Assembly: GCA_016717305.1 (NCBI GenBank)
Contig: JADKFY010000007.1
Coordinates: 124,001 to 188,000, forward strand
DNA length: 64,000 nt
Source of the DNA: Flavobacteriales bacterium
GTDB lineage: Bacteria > Bacteroidota > Bacteroidia > Flavobacteriales_F > PHOS-HE28
Reading direction: 5' to 3'
Position 1 is the first letter of the stretch, and the number at the start of each line of letters is the position of its first letter. Positions 34,956 to 43,817 of the stretch are shown here, piece after piece. Below the pieces are notes generated by a model. It worked only from the letters and a program-made list of their open reading frames with translations, searched no databases and was not told where the DNA came from. Made by a program: the position numbers and the translations under genes.

Positions 34956-35547
34956 ACTTCATTGCTGATGATACATCGGAGGATGCTTCAGGGGACGGAT
35001 GGGTCCGATATGTCGATGGCATCGCAGGTGAACGATACACTCTTTACATTGGATCCCACGATCCGATGAGTACCTTCTTTCAACTCGATTGGATGCTTTC
35101 AACAGACGATCAGGTTGTCCCATAATTGACGAAAAGGATGTCCTGATCTTCCCCAACCCCACCAGCGGATCAACAACCCTCCGCTGCACGCTGCCCAATG
35201 CCTGCAAGTATGCCGTCCTTGTCATTGATGCCGCCGGAAGGACCATTTCAACCGTTCAGTGGATTAGTTCTGCGGGGCAACAGGACATTCCAGTTGCCGC
35301 GGAAACGATGGAGGCTGGGGCGTACATCATCGAGCTACGCGATGCGAAGGGTGTACGGGTCGGGCGAACGCGATTGATGAAGTTGGGGCGTATGATCGAA
35401 AAACAGCTTCGAACAAAACCGGCTGCGAAGGGCCATGTGAGAGAACACCGCGATTTCATATCCACGGTCCAATTGCAGAAGTGGAGTATTCTGAAAAGCC
35501 CCTCTCCGGGTTGTACGGCCCATCATGTCCTGTATCTCTACCGTTAG
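34892..35547 (+). pseudogene. C-terminal part of T9SS paralog 2, in two further frames
   Basis: 34892-35125 continues paralog 2 with ASGDGWVRYVDGIAGERYTL. It stops at QVVP, and the frame shifts again at the CCC near 35118-35120, where one more C would restore VVPIID. The last frame carries the type A sorting domain (VLIFPNPTSGSTTLRC ... AGAYIIELRDAKG) and should end near 35395 by comparison with paralog 1, but reads through to 35547. Either two sequencing deletions or a decaying gene. Confidence 0.7.
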
Positions 35548-35805
35548 AGGACCGCTTAATGCGGAAGGAAGTTCCACAATGAACGACCCTTCGATGGGCT
35601 GTGGATAGACCCTCAGTGTTCCTTGATCCAACACCTCCGAAATTCCAACTCCTACGCCGTTGTGTTCGTGCAAAACGTAACGCTCGGGTGCCATGTGCCT
35701 GTGTTCACATCCAAAAAAGGTGGTGCAGCAGTGGTGCGGGATAGGTCGCAGACATCCAGAATATGCCCGAAGTGACCGTGATTCTCTGAATGGCCGGAAA
35801 TGCAA
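35335..35805 (-). pseudogene. C-terminal T9SS sorting-domain fragment
   Basis: This frame is meaningful only from about 35660 leftwards: SEVLDQGTLRVYPQPIEGSF, then PLTVEIQDMMGRTTRRG, LLQLDRGYEIAVF, a T9SS type A sorting domain. It continues the protein of 35652-36410 after a missing base near 35659-35661. The extreme C-terminus again looks out of frame. It overlaps the convergent tail of paralog 2. Confidence 0.6.
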
Positions 35806-36410
35806 ATTGGGCCCGGTCCAAAGAGACTGACACCTTCTTGTATCAATAGGTCACGTGTTACTATAGATCCATTGACCCCACCGGAAGTAAGGTGAATGCT
35901 AAATGGACTCGATGGAGCTTCGATGACCATGGCGCTCCTACAGACAGTGGATCCGTCCAAAAGCCACCCACCTTGAAAGATCAGCGAATCGGCGATCACA
36001 GAACCCGAATTATCGAAACTGCCGCAGAACATTTTGCCACTTACGGCCATTGTTCCACTTGGCCAACTGTCGAAAGACCGGCTAACGAAAGAATTCGACG
36101 TGGTATTTCCGATATTCGTGTAATACCAATTGGTGCTCGCTATTGAATTTGCAGCGGTGCTCCCATGGTTCTCGTAGAACCCCAACGAATAGAACACATC
36201 TGCATTCAGGTTCCCATAATTTCTCATCCTTCTGGCGTATCCAAGGACCAAGGAGTCGTTCCCCGTCATGCTGCCGTACTTCAAAGTACTGTCCTTGACG
36301 GTGATCAACACGCCTGCCTCAACGGTTCCAGTATTGATCAATTTGCCTTGATCAAAGAACCGGACATACGTGCCTGTTATGCTCCCCTCATTGAAGGTAC
36401 GAGCTGGCAA
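35652..36410 (-). pseudogene. Truncated repetitive surface-protein fragment
   Basis: A 252-residue frame without a signal peptide and with only a TTG at its start, directly after an in-frame stop. It is rich in short N-G-x-hydrophobic repeats (GKLINTGTVEAGVLITVKD, MRNYGNLNADVFYSLGFYEN), as in parallel beta-helix or adhesin-type proteins. Its C-terminal continuation with a T9SS sorting domain lies in another frame. I regard it as a 5'-truncated, frameshifted remnant of a secreted protein. Confidence 0.6.
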
Positions 36411-36552
36411 ACCGGTGAGTCAAGGACCCGTTGCGGTAACGACCAAATAGGGTTACCAATCGGTATAAAACTCCTATCCGAGCAAACGCACCATCTGCCC
36501 AAGCATCGGAGCGTTGTTCGGTGTTATCGGCTCTAGGCCTAGGAGGTACCCC

Positions 36553-37068
36553 TCACACCTTCGTCCGCACCTTGCTCCACTCCTTCACCTGCCAGATCAC
36601 CGTACCCGTGGCCAAGTGGTTGCCGCTTTTGTCGTGTACTTCCACGGTGCTCCCGTAGTCCACGGAATCGTTGGTGCGTAATTGCCCTACCACCTTTTCC
36701 TGGATCTCGTTCGGCGCTGGAATGCATCGCGCAATGGCCACTTGCTTGGCTTGGTAGTGATAGGCCATGTGCAAGCTGCGCATGATCAAGCGGTATTTCT
36801 TGGGGTCCAATTGTTCCAGCACGCTGAGCCCGCTGCACATTTCAGAAGCCGTGGCCAATGCACACGCATGGATCCCTTTGATGTGGTTGTGGTTCACCCG
36901 CCAATTGGGAATGCCCACGCTGATCCCGCCACCGGGCAAAGGCACCACCTTGAACCCATGTGGATTGTTGAAGGGGATCGAGTAACGCAGCACGCCGTTC
37001 AAGATCCAGCGCGACATGGCGGAGTCACGGGCTTTCTTGAGGAGGGTCGGAAGGGTTGGGAGGGCCAT
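36553..37068 (-). CDS. DUF4442 hotdog-fold protein
   Basis: A 171-residue protein with NHNHIKGIHACALATASEMCSG-type core (His and Glu of a hotdog thioesterase-like fold) near residues 60-80 and a C-terminal VIWQVKEWSKVRTKV strand. DUF4442 proteins are predicted acyl-CoA thioesterase relatives; activity is unproven. The ATG at 37068 is preferred over one at 37101. Element D lies between it and the upstream gene on the same strand. Confidence 0.8.
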   Translation of the reverse strand: MALPTLPTLLKKARDSAMSRWILNGVLRYSIPFNNPHGFKVVPLPGGGISVGIPNWRVNHNHIKGIHACALATASEMCSGLSVLEQLDPKKYRLIMRSLHMAYHYQAKQVAIARCIPAPNEIQEKVVGQLRTNDSVDYGSTVEVHDKSGNHLATGTVIWQVKEWSKVRTKV

Positions 37069-37097
37069 TGTTTCTGGGATGATCGACTTAGTAATTC

Positions 37098-37205
37098 TCA
37101 CTTCTGGCCATGGGCTGCTGGCCTCTGGCTATTTGTTCCAAGTGGACAAATCGTTACCATTAAGTAGCGAATGGCCAGTAGCCCGCAGCTAGAAGCCAGT
37201 AGCCA
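37098..37205. repeat. Inverted heptad-array element D (TGGCYNY words)
   Basis: Left arm 37098-37139: TCACTTC, TGGCCAT, GGGCTGC, TGGCCTC, TGGCTAT, TTGTTCC. Spacer 24 nt. Right arm 37164-37205, complements: TGGCTAC, TGGCTTC, TAGCTGC, GGGCTAC, TGGCCAT, TCGCTAC. Six words per arm in perfect 7-nt register. It ends 1 nt from the stop codon of the MazG-like gene. Confidence 0.85.
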
Positions 37206-37206
37206 A

Positions 37207-37623
37207 CTATCCTTCAACCAAGATCTTTTCGATCCCAGGCTTAAAATAAAGCTCGCTCTTCATCACCTTGCCATCCTCGCGGTAGATCGGTTTGCCATTC
37301 GCATCCAACTTGCTCATGTTGCTGCGCTGGATCTCGCGGAAGACCTCGGCCATTTTGTGTTCCAGGCCGTGTTTCAGCATGGTGCCGCAGAGGATATAGA
37401 AGATATCGCCAAGGGCATCGGCCACTTCCACCAGATCGCCACGCATGGCCGCATCCAAATATTCCTCGTTCTCCTCGCGGATCAGTTTGTAACGAAGCAA
37501 AGCGTCGCGGTCGCCAATTGCACCAGTGGGTGTTTTGGCGTTGGGTATACCGAAAGCATCATGGAACGTGCGGACGTGGTCCACGGCTTCGTCCAAGGTG
37601 AGTGGTGCGGTCTTGGTGATCAT
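37207..37623 (-). CDS. MazG-like/phosphoribosyl-ATP-type pyrophosphohydrolase
   Basis: A 138-residue all-alpha NTP pyrophosphohydrolase: the metal-binding REENEEYLDA and EVADALGDIFYIL motifs (EExxE and ExxDxxxD) are complete. These enzymes hydrolyse non-canonical nucleoside triphosphates to monophosphates. The ATG at 37623 is chosen over an in-frame ATG at 37689 because the extra residues do not fit the family. Divergent from moxR. Confidence 0.82.
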   Translation of the reverse strand: MITKTAPLTLDEAVDHVRTFHDAFGIPNAKTPTGAIGDRDALLRYKLIREENEEYLDAAMRGDLVEVADALGDIFYILCGTMLKHGLEHKMAEVFREIQRSNMSKLDANGKPIYREDGKVMKSELYFKPGIEKILVEG

Positions 37624-37842
37624 TGCGCCGAAGGTAGCAAGTGGCTTGATCCACGCCGATCTGCAGCTTGGCCGTGAGGCGTTAAGCAAAGCGAAAGGTT
37701 AACACTCTTTAACTGGCAAAATCCGCGTCTTTCATGGCGTTCCGAGCACCTTTGCGTTCAATCGAACGAGGGGTTGGAAAGCGGAGATAAACACACCTGT
37801 ACCGTTCACCATTTTAAACTTACACGATCGAAGTTCAATTCC

Positions 37843-38871
37843 ATGGAAGAGACCCTGCATAATGCACCTCAAGTAGCTACCTCGGAAAGTATTCGTGAGT
37901 TGAACGAACGCATTCAACATGCCAGTGCCTTCGTCGACTTGATCGATCAGGAGATGGCCAAAGTGATCGTTGGGCAAAAGGACATGGTGCAAAAGCTGTT
38001 GGTGGCATTGCTCGCCGACGGACATATCCTGCTGGAAGGCGTGCCGGGCCTGGCAAAGACCATGGCGATCAAAGCGCTGGCCCGTTGCGTGCATGTGGAC
38101 TTCAGCCGGATCCAATTCACACCGGACCTCTTGCCCGCCGATCTGATCGGCACACTGATCTACAGCCCTCGCAACGAGGAGTTCACGGTGAAGAAAGGCC
38201 CGATCTTCAGCAACTTCGTGTTGGCCGACGAGATCAACCGAGCTCCAGCCAAAGTGCAAAGCGCGCTTTTGGAAGCGATGCAGGAAAGGCAGGTGACCAT
38301 CGGGGGTGTTACCCACCAGCTGCCACAACCATTCTTGGTAATGGCCACCATGAACCCGATCGAACAGGAAGGAACCTATCCCTTGCCTGAAGCCCAAACG
38401 GACCGCTTCATGTTGAAGGTGGTGCTCGACTATCCGCGGAAGGAAGAAGAGAAGCTGATCATTCGCCAGAACGTGCGGCCGGGTGGTATGCCCGAGACCC
38501 AACCGGTGGTTACTTCCGCGGAGATCCTCAAGGCACGCGGCCTTGTACGCGAGGTGTACATGGATGAGAAGATCGAGCAGTACATCGTGGACATCGTGTA
38601 TTCAACCCGAAAGCCGGATCAATACAAACTGGCCGACCTGACCTCCATGATCGGAGTTGGAGCCAGCCCGCGTGCAAGCATCAACATGGCCTTGGCTGCA
38701 AAGGCGTTCGCATTCACCAAACGTCGTGGATACGTGATCCCCGAAGATGTGCGCGCCGTGTGCCCGGATATCCTTCGCCACCGGATCAACCTCACGTACG
38801 AGGCCGAAGCCGAGAACGTATCGGTGAACGAGATCATCGATAGGGTCTTGAACACGGTAGAAGTGCCTTGA
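37843..38871 (+). CDS. moxR: MoxR-type AAA+ ATPase
   Basis: A 342-residue AAA+ ATPase with Walker A EGVPGLAKTM, the MoxR insert DLLPADLIGTLIY, and sensor region ADEINRAPAKVQSALLEAMQE followed by MATMNPIEQEGTYPLPEAQ. MoxR proteins act as chaperones that insert cofactors or metals into VWA-domain partners. Here it heads the bat operon. The ATG at 37843 begins the conserved protein; the frame extends upstream to 37774 without support. Confidence 0.95.
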   Translation: MEETLHNAPQVATSESIRELNERIQHASAFVDLIDQEMAKVIVGQKDMVQKLLVALLADGHILLEGVPGLAKTMAIKALARCVHVDFSRIQFTPDLLPADLIGTLIYSPRNEEFTVKKGPIFSNFVLADEINRAPAKVQSALLEAMQERQVTIGGVTHQLPQPFLVMATMNPIEQEGTYPLPEAQTDRFMLKVVLDYPRKEEEKLIIRQNVRPGGMPETQPVVTSAEILKARGLVREVYMDEKIEQYIVDIVYSTRKPDQYKLADLTSMIGVGASPRASINMALAAKAFAFTKRRGYVIPEDVRAVCPDILRHRINLTYEAEAENVSVNEIIDRVLNTVEVP

Positions 38872-38877
38872 TGATAT

Positions 38878-38986
38878 CAGGTAGCAGGTGGCAGGTGCAG
38901 GTGGCAAGGGCGTAGTGCTGGCGATCCTTGAAGCCCCGTTGCCACCGGCTCCTGCCAACTGCCAACTGCCTCCTGCCCACTGCCAG
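38878..38986. repeat. Inverted heptad-array element E (CAGGTGG / CTGCCAA words)
   Basis: Left arm 38878-38904: CAGGTAG, CAGGTGG, CAGGTG, CAGGTGG. After a 40-nt gap, the right arm 38952-38986: CTGCCAA, CTGCCAA, CTGCCTC, CTGCCCA, CTGCCAG. It lies inside the bat operon between moxR and the DUF58 gene, so it does not need to end transcription there. Confidence 0.75.
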
Positions 38987-38995
38987 ATTCCAACA

Positions 38996-39880
38996 ATGAA
39001 CACCGCACAACATACCAAGGAGCTCTTGAAGAAAGTGCGCTTGATCGAGCTGAAGACCCGCGGCTTGAGCGAGCACATTTTCAGTGGAGAGTACCACAGC
39101 GCCTTCAAAGGGCGCGGTATGACCTTTAGCGAGGTGCGTGAATACACACCGGGCGATGAGGTGCGCACGATCGACTGGAACGTGACGGCACGGTTCGGGC
39201 ATCCGTTCGTAAAGGTGTTCGAAGAAGAACGTGAACTGACCGTTATGCTCGTTGCCGATGTCAGTGGCTCAGCGGATTTCGGGACCACCACCCAATTGAA
39301 GCGCGAGTTGATCACCGAAGCCTGTGCCACCATTGCGTTCAGTGCGATCAAGAACAACGACAAAGTGGGGCTGATCCTCTTTTCCGATACCGTTGAGAAG
39401 TTCATTCCACCGAAAAAGGGCCGTTCCCACATTCTGCGCCTGATCCGTGAATTGCTCGAATTCAAGCCAACAGGCCACGGAACGGACATAACCGCTGCAT
39501 TGCGGTACTTGAACAGCGTGATCAAGAAACGGAGCATCGCTTTCCTGTTGAGCGATATGATGGACGATGACTACGAGCCGGCATTGAAGATCTCCAATCG
39601 CAAGCACGATCTCGTGGTACTGCGCACGGCCGACCCACGCGAAGGGGAACTGCCCAATGTGGGATTGGTGCAATTCGTAGATCCGGAAAATGGCACCACC
39701 CGTTGGGTGAACACCGGTTCCCGAGCCATGCGCAACAGCTACCGCGCGGCGGCACTGAAGCACCAGAACCGTACACGGGAGATCCTGCGCCGCTCCGGCG
39801 TTGATCATGCAACCATCACGACGAAAGACGGATATGTGCGTCCGTTGATGGCACTCTTCAAACAGCGGGACGTGCGATGA
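38996..39880 (+). CDS. DUF58-domain protein (bat operon)
   Basis: A 294-residue cytosolic protein with the DUF58 signature FSEVREYTPGDEVRTIDWNV and then a degenerate VWA domain (VMLVADVSGSADFGT, GHGTDITAALRYL). In bat operons a DUF58 protein regularly follows moxR and is its likely client. The ATG at 38996 begins the conserved part. Its stop overlaps the next start (ATGA, 39877). Confidence 0.92.
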   Translation: MNTAQHTKELLKKVRLIELKTRGLSEHIFSGEYHSAFKGRGMTFSEVREYTPGDEVRTIDWNVTARFGHPFVKVFEEERELTVMLVADVSGSADFGTTTQLKRELITEACATIAFSAIKNNDKVGLILFSDTVEKFIPPKKGRSHILRLIRELLEFKPTGHGTDITAALRYLNSVIKKRSIAFLLSDMMDDDYEPALKISNRKHDLVVLRTADPREGELPNVGLVQFVDPENGTTRWVNTGSRAMRNSYRAAALKHQNRTREILRRSGVDHATITTKDGYVRPLMALFKQRDVR

Positions 39881-40812
39881 GGTGGATGGTGTTGGCCATA
39901 TTGCTCGCACTTTGCACCGGTTTACGGGCACAGAACACGATCGTCGGCGCGGATCTGGACACGACGCGGATCCGCATTGGAGAGCAAGTCCAGCTGCGGT
40001 TGCAGATCTCATATGCCCCTGGAAGTGTGTCCAAGATCCAATGGCCGACCGTTGGTGACACGTTGAATGCTCATCTGGAAGTGGTGTCGGACACCGGCGT
40101 GGACACGGTCAAGAATGCGGCGAGTGGATTGGACCAGCAAGTGCGGACGCTCACCATCACCTCGTTCGATACGGGGTTCTGGGCCGTGCCGCCCTTCCGT
40201 TTTCTGGTGAATGACCAACCGCTGGAGACCGCCGCACAATTGCTGGAAGTACGCAGTATGGAATTGGACAGCGCCATGGTCGTGCGCGACATCAAGGACA
40301 TTCACACGTTGCCGTTCAGCGTTGGGTATTGGTTGAAGAAGCACAGCAAATGGGTCGCGATCGGCTTGGGCGCGCTCGCACTGATCGCAGCCGTGTTCTA
40401 TTTCGTGAAGAAGCGTGTTCGCAACAAGGTGCCAAAAGCGATCGAAGCACCAGAACGTCCACTGGTTGAAAGGATCTTGAGCGCTTTGGACAAACTGGAA
40501 AAGGAACGCGTGTGGCAACAGGGTGATCATAAAGGGTACCAGTCCCGGGTCACCGATCTGCTGCGCGGTTACATAGAAGAACGCTATCAGGTACCAGCCA
40601 TGGAAAGCACGACCGAAGAGCTGATGAACGAGTTGCGGGTAAGCCCGTTGAACACCGATCAGCGCGGTCAACTGGAGAATATGTTGCGAGCAGCGGACAT
40701 GGTGAAATTCGCCAAGGCACTCCCCTCTCCGCAGGAAAATGAACAGATGATGGTCGGCGCCACGCGTTTCGTGCGTGATACTGCTCCATCAGCAACAACA
40801 GGTCATGCGTAG
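39877..40812 (+). CDS. Bat-operon membrane protein of unknown function
   Basis: A 311-residue protein with signal peptide (VLAILLALCTGLRAQ), a periplasmic beta domain (IRIGEQVQLRLQISY, similar to BatD-type domains), a membrane segment at about 164-182 (WVAIGLGALALIAAVFYF) and a cytosolic helical tail with DLLRGYIEERYQVPAMEST. The arrangement resembles the C-terminal part of BatD. A protein of this kind commonly sits between DUF58 and batA in Bacteroidota. Confidence 0.75.
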   Translation: MRWMVLAILLALCTGLRAQNTIVGADLDTTRIRIGEQVQLRLQISYAPGSVSKIQWPTVGDTLNAHLEVVSDTGVDTVKNAASGLDQQVRTLTITSFDTGFWAVPPFRFLVNDQPLETAAQLLEVRSMELDSAMVVRDIKDIHTLPFSVGYWLKKHSKWVAIGLGALALIAAVFYFVKKRVRNKVPKAIEAPERPLVERILSALDKLEKERVWQQGDHKGYQSRVTDLLRGYIEERYQVPAMESTTEELMNELRVSPLNTDQRGQLENMLRAADMVKFAKALPSPQENEQMMVGATRFVRDTAPSATTGHA

Positions 40813-41887
40813 GAACAAGGACCTGGCCTTGGCAATTCTCTGGATCGCACTCGCCTTGTGTGGGATCGGTGCTACGCTGTATGGGATGTTGAAGAAATTC
40901 GATGCCGCACAGCCGATGTTCCTGTGGGCCATACTGGTCCTGATCCCGGTCGTGGCGCTCTACCTCTTCCGCAGTGTGCGGAAAGCGCCAATGGTGAAGC
41001 TGAGCACCTTGTACGCGTTGATGAACGGACCAACAGATCTGCTCGCATTCTTTCGGCACCTTCCATTCGCAACTGGGATCCTCGGCACAGGGCTTCTGTT
41101 CATGGCCATGGCGCGGCCACAAAGCGAAGACAATTGGCAGGATGTGAAACGTGAGGGCATCGACATTGTGATCGCGCTTGATATTTCTGCCAGTATGCTC
41201 GCGAAGGACCTGCGCCCCGATCGCTTGGACGCCTCCAAACGTGTGGCGATGGATTTCATTGATGGGCGTCCGAACGATCGGATCGGGCTCGTGGTGTATG
41301 AGGGAGAAGCCTTCACACAGTGCCCCATTACCACGGATCACCGAGTATTGAAGGAACTTTTTGCTGAGGTACGGTCCGGATTGATCGATGGTGGAACAGC
41401 CGTCGGAATGGGCTTGGCCACTTCGCTGAATCGGCTACGTGAAAGCGAGGCGAAAAGCAAAGTGGTGATCCTGCTCACCGACGGGGTGAACAACGCGGGC
41501 ACCGTTCAGCCCAACGACGCTGCGCAGATCGCCGCCCAACTCGGTGTGCGTGTCTATACCATCGGCGTTGGCACGAAGGGCAAGGCACTTTCACCCGTTG
41601 CGCGCTATGCTACAGGCCAGTACCGCTACGATTATGTGGATGTGGAGATCGATGAACCCACCTTGCGCAACATCGCGGAGATCACGGGTGGCAAGTACTT
41701 CCGCGCTACGGACGAAGGAAAGTTGCGTGACATCTACGGCGAGATCGATCGATTGGAGAAGACCCGGATCAAAGTGACAGAGCACCGTTCCAAGAACGAG
41801 GAGTATTTCCCATTCCTCGAATTGGGAGGCCTGTTGTTGCTAGCGGGCTTCGTGTTGGACCGTACCCTGCTCCGCACTATGTCATGA
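40805..41887 (+). CDS. batA: BatA, VWA-domain membrane protein
   Basis: A 360-residue protein with two N-terminal membrane segments, a VWA domain with MIDAS motif ALDISASMLAKDLRPDR, IILLTDGVNN-type metal site (VILLTDGVNNAG) and a C-terminal membrane segment. BatA and BatB are the twin Aerotolerance VWA proteins of Bacteroides and Leptospira. The ATG at 40805 overlaps the preceding gene by 8 nt. Confidence 0.92.
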   Translation: MRRNKDLALAILWIALALCGIGATLYGMLKKFDAAQPMFLWAILVLIPVVALYLFRSVRKAPMVKLSTLYALMNGPTDLLAFFRHLPFATGILGTGLLFMAMARPQSEDNWQDVKREGIDIVIALDISASMLAKDLRPDRLDASKRVAMDFIDGRPNDRIGLVVYEGEAFTQCPITTDHRVLKELFAEVRSGLIDGGTAVGMGLATSLNRLRESEAKSKVVILLTDGVNNAGTVQPNDAAQIAAQLGVRVYTIGVGTKGKALSPVARYATGQYRYDYVDVEIDEPTLRNIAEITGGKYFRATDEGKLRDIYGEIDRLEKTRIKVTEHRSKNEEYFPFLELGGLLLLAGFVLDRTLLRTMS

Positions 41888-43023
41888 GGGTAAAGGGCAC
41901 ATATCATTGGGGTGTCCTTGCGGTCGTGGTCCTTGTCGTGGAACTCCTTGCTGCGGTGGTTTGGGCCGTTACGTGGTATCTACTTGATCGCGAAGTCGCC
42001 GCGTTCCGGATCGAACGCCCTGAAGTGTTGTGGGCCATGCTGGCAGGACCTGCTCTTGCACTGCTGTTCTTGATCGAACTGGCATGGCGTAATCGGGCCT
42101 TGCAACGATTCGCTTCCGCAGGCACATTGGCAAGGATGGTCCCGGGGAATTCCTCGGTGCGTGTGCTTCTTCGATTCCTGCTCTTCCGCCACGGACTGTC
42201 CTTCTTGGTGGTGGCTGCTGCCGGTCCGCAATTCGGTACCAAGTATGAAGAGGTGAAAAGCGAAGGCATCGATCTGGTGGTGGCCATGGACGTGAGCAAC
42301 AGCATGGACTGTGAAGACCTGCGCCCAAGCAGGATGGAAGCTGCGCGTAGGGCGCTTTCCCAGTTGATCGACAAGATGCGTGGTGATCGTTTGGGCATTG
42401 TAGTTTTCGCCGGTGAGGCGTTCGTGCAATTGCCGATCACGAACGACCGTTCGGCAGCAAAGCTTTTCCTCGGCACTGTAGGCACCAACTCCGTTGGAAC
42501 GCAGGGAACCGCGATCGGTGCGGCCATCGAGTTGGCCAGGGAAAGTTTCGACATGGACACACCTGGTAGCAAAGCGGTGATTGTTATCACCGACGGTGAG
42601 AACCATGAAGACGATGCAGAAGGTGCGGCCAGGGAGGCGGCTGCGGCAGGTATCGTGGTCCATACGGTGGGCATGGGTACGCCGGAAGGAGGTCCCTTAC
42701 CGGTGAAGCGGAATGGCCAAGTGGTCGGCTTCCGCAAGGATGGATCTGGAAATACGGTCGTTAGCCGGTTGAACGAGCCCATGTTGCAACGGATCTCGGC
42801 GGAAGGGAACGGTGCCTATGTGCGCGCTACTGCAGCTTCAACCGGAATTGAAGCGTTGGTAGCTGATCTGCGCAACATGGATACCAGCGAGAAAGGGACG
42901 TTCACCTTCACGGCACACGAGGATCAATTCCAGTATCCCTTGGGGATCGGCCTCTGCATGATCCTATTGGCACTTGCAACCGGTGATCGCAGGCACCGCC
43001 GCAAAATGATGGAAGCCGCATGA
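41884..43023 (+). CDS. batB: BatB, VWA-domain membrane protein
   Basis: A 379-residue paralog of BatA: membrane segments at the N-terminus (VLAVVVLVVELLAAVVWAV), MIDAS motif AMDVSNSMDCEDLRPSR, VIVITDGENHEDDAEGAA and a C-terminal membrane segment (LGIGLCMILLALATG). It overlaps batA by 4 nt and batC by 4 nt, so the series is translationally coupled. Proposed to act in the periplasm with the other Bat proteins. Confidence 0.92.
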   Translation: MRVKGTYHWGVLAVVVLVVELLAAVVWAVTWYLLDREVAAFRIERPEVLWAMLAGPALALLFLIELAWRNRALQRFASAGTLARMVPGNSSVRVLLRFLLFRHGLSFLVVAAAGPQFGTKYEEVKSEGIDLVVAMDVSNSMDCEDLRPSRMEAARRALSQLIDKMRGDRLGIVVFAGEAFVQLPITNDRSAAKLFLGTVGTNSVGTQGTAIGAAIELARESFDMDTPGSKAVIVITDGENHEDDAEGAAREAAAAGIVVHTVGMGTPEGGPLPVKRNGQVVGFRKDGSGNTVVSRLNEPMLQRISAEGNGAYVRATAASTGIEALVADLRNMDTSEKGTFTFTAHEDQFQYPLGIGLCMILLALATGDRRHRRKMMEAA

Positions 43024-43817
43024 AATACGCCTTGTTCATAGCAGTACTCCTCTTGGTGGGTTGCGGTACCCAACAGGAACGTGACGCGGAGCATGCACTC
43101 CACACCGGTGAAGAAGCATACCGTGAAGGAAATTTCAGTGAGGCCGCTGATGCCTATTCGAAGGCTGCTTTCGACCCGCGCGTTGGTTACGACCTTGGGA
43201 ATGCATTGTATCGGCAGCAGTTGTGGGATACCGCAGTAAGTGCTTTCGCGAATTCGAGCTACGCCTTGCCGAACGGTCCGCTGAAAGCTGATGCCTTGCA
43301 CAACCTCGGGAACGGATGGATGGAACGGTCCTTCTACGCTGATAGTCTTTCAGCAGTGATGGGTAAGAAAGCCGCCGGTGTCCGTATCGAAGGCGATGAT
43401 ATTGGAATGAAAGTGCGGCAAGTTGTGTTGCGTGATTCCATGCAACGCGCAGTTCAACACTTACAACACTTGGTCGATTCGGCCTTGGCCCAAAGCGCTT
43501 CAGCCTACAAAAGCTCTTTGCGTTTGGCCCCAACTGACGATGACACACGCCATAATTTGGCATTGGCCTTGTACAAGATCGCTGCACGGGATAAGACAGC
43601 GAACGAAAAGAACGGAGGCAAGAACGATGAGGACAAGGAGTTGAGCGAACGTGCAAAAGAGATCATGGCACAAGCAGATGAATTGGTGGAGCAATACAAA
43701 TTCCAAGAAGCCCTGAAGGTGATGCAGGACGGGCTGAAAGAGGATCCCACATTGAAGAACAAGCAGGAGTACATGGACAAATTGAACGTGGTGAACACCG
43801 CAGCAGCCGCAACATGA
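43020..43817 (+). CDS. batC: BatC-like TPR lipoprotein
   Basis: A 265-residue protein with lipobox LLVGC (Cys15) and TPR units (ALHTGEEAYREGNFSEAADA; ADALHNLGNGWMERSFYADS), interrupted by a long insert around 110-160. A charged stretch KTANEKNGGKNDEDKEL near residue 200 recalls the charged tail of BatC. It overlaps its neighbours by 4 nt on each side. A second BatC-like gene follows, so the classical BatC function may be split between the two. Confidence 0.75.
   Translation: MKYALFIAVLLLVGCGTQQERDAEHALHTGEEAYREGNFSEAADAYSKAAFDPRVGYDLGNALYRQQLWDTAVSAFANSSYALPNGPLKADALHNLGNGWMERSFYADSLSAVMGKKAAGVRIEGDDIGMKVRQVVLRDSMQRAVQHLQHLVDSALAQSASAYKSSLRLAPTDDDTRHNLALALYKIAARDKTANEKNGGKNDEDKELSERAKEIMAQADELVEQYKFQEALKVMQDGLKEDPTLKNKQEYMDKLNVVNTAAAAT

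Noticed and set aside
25666..38986. Heptad arrays as CRISPR
   Set aside because: Words are 7 bp without unique spacers, arms are inverted and no cas genes occur in the window.
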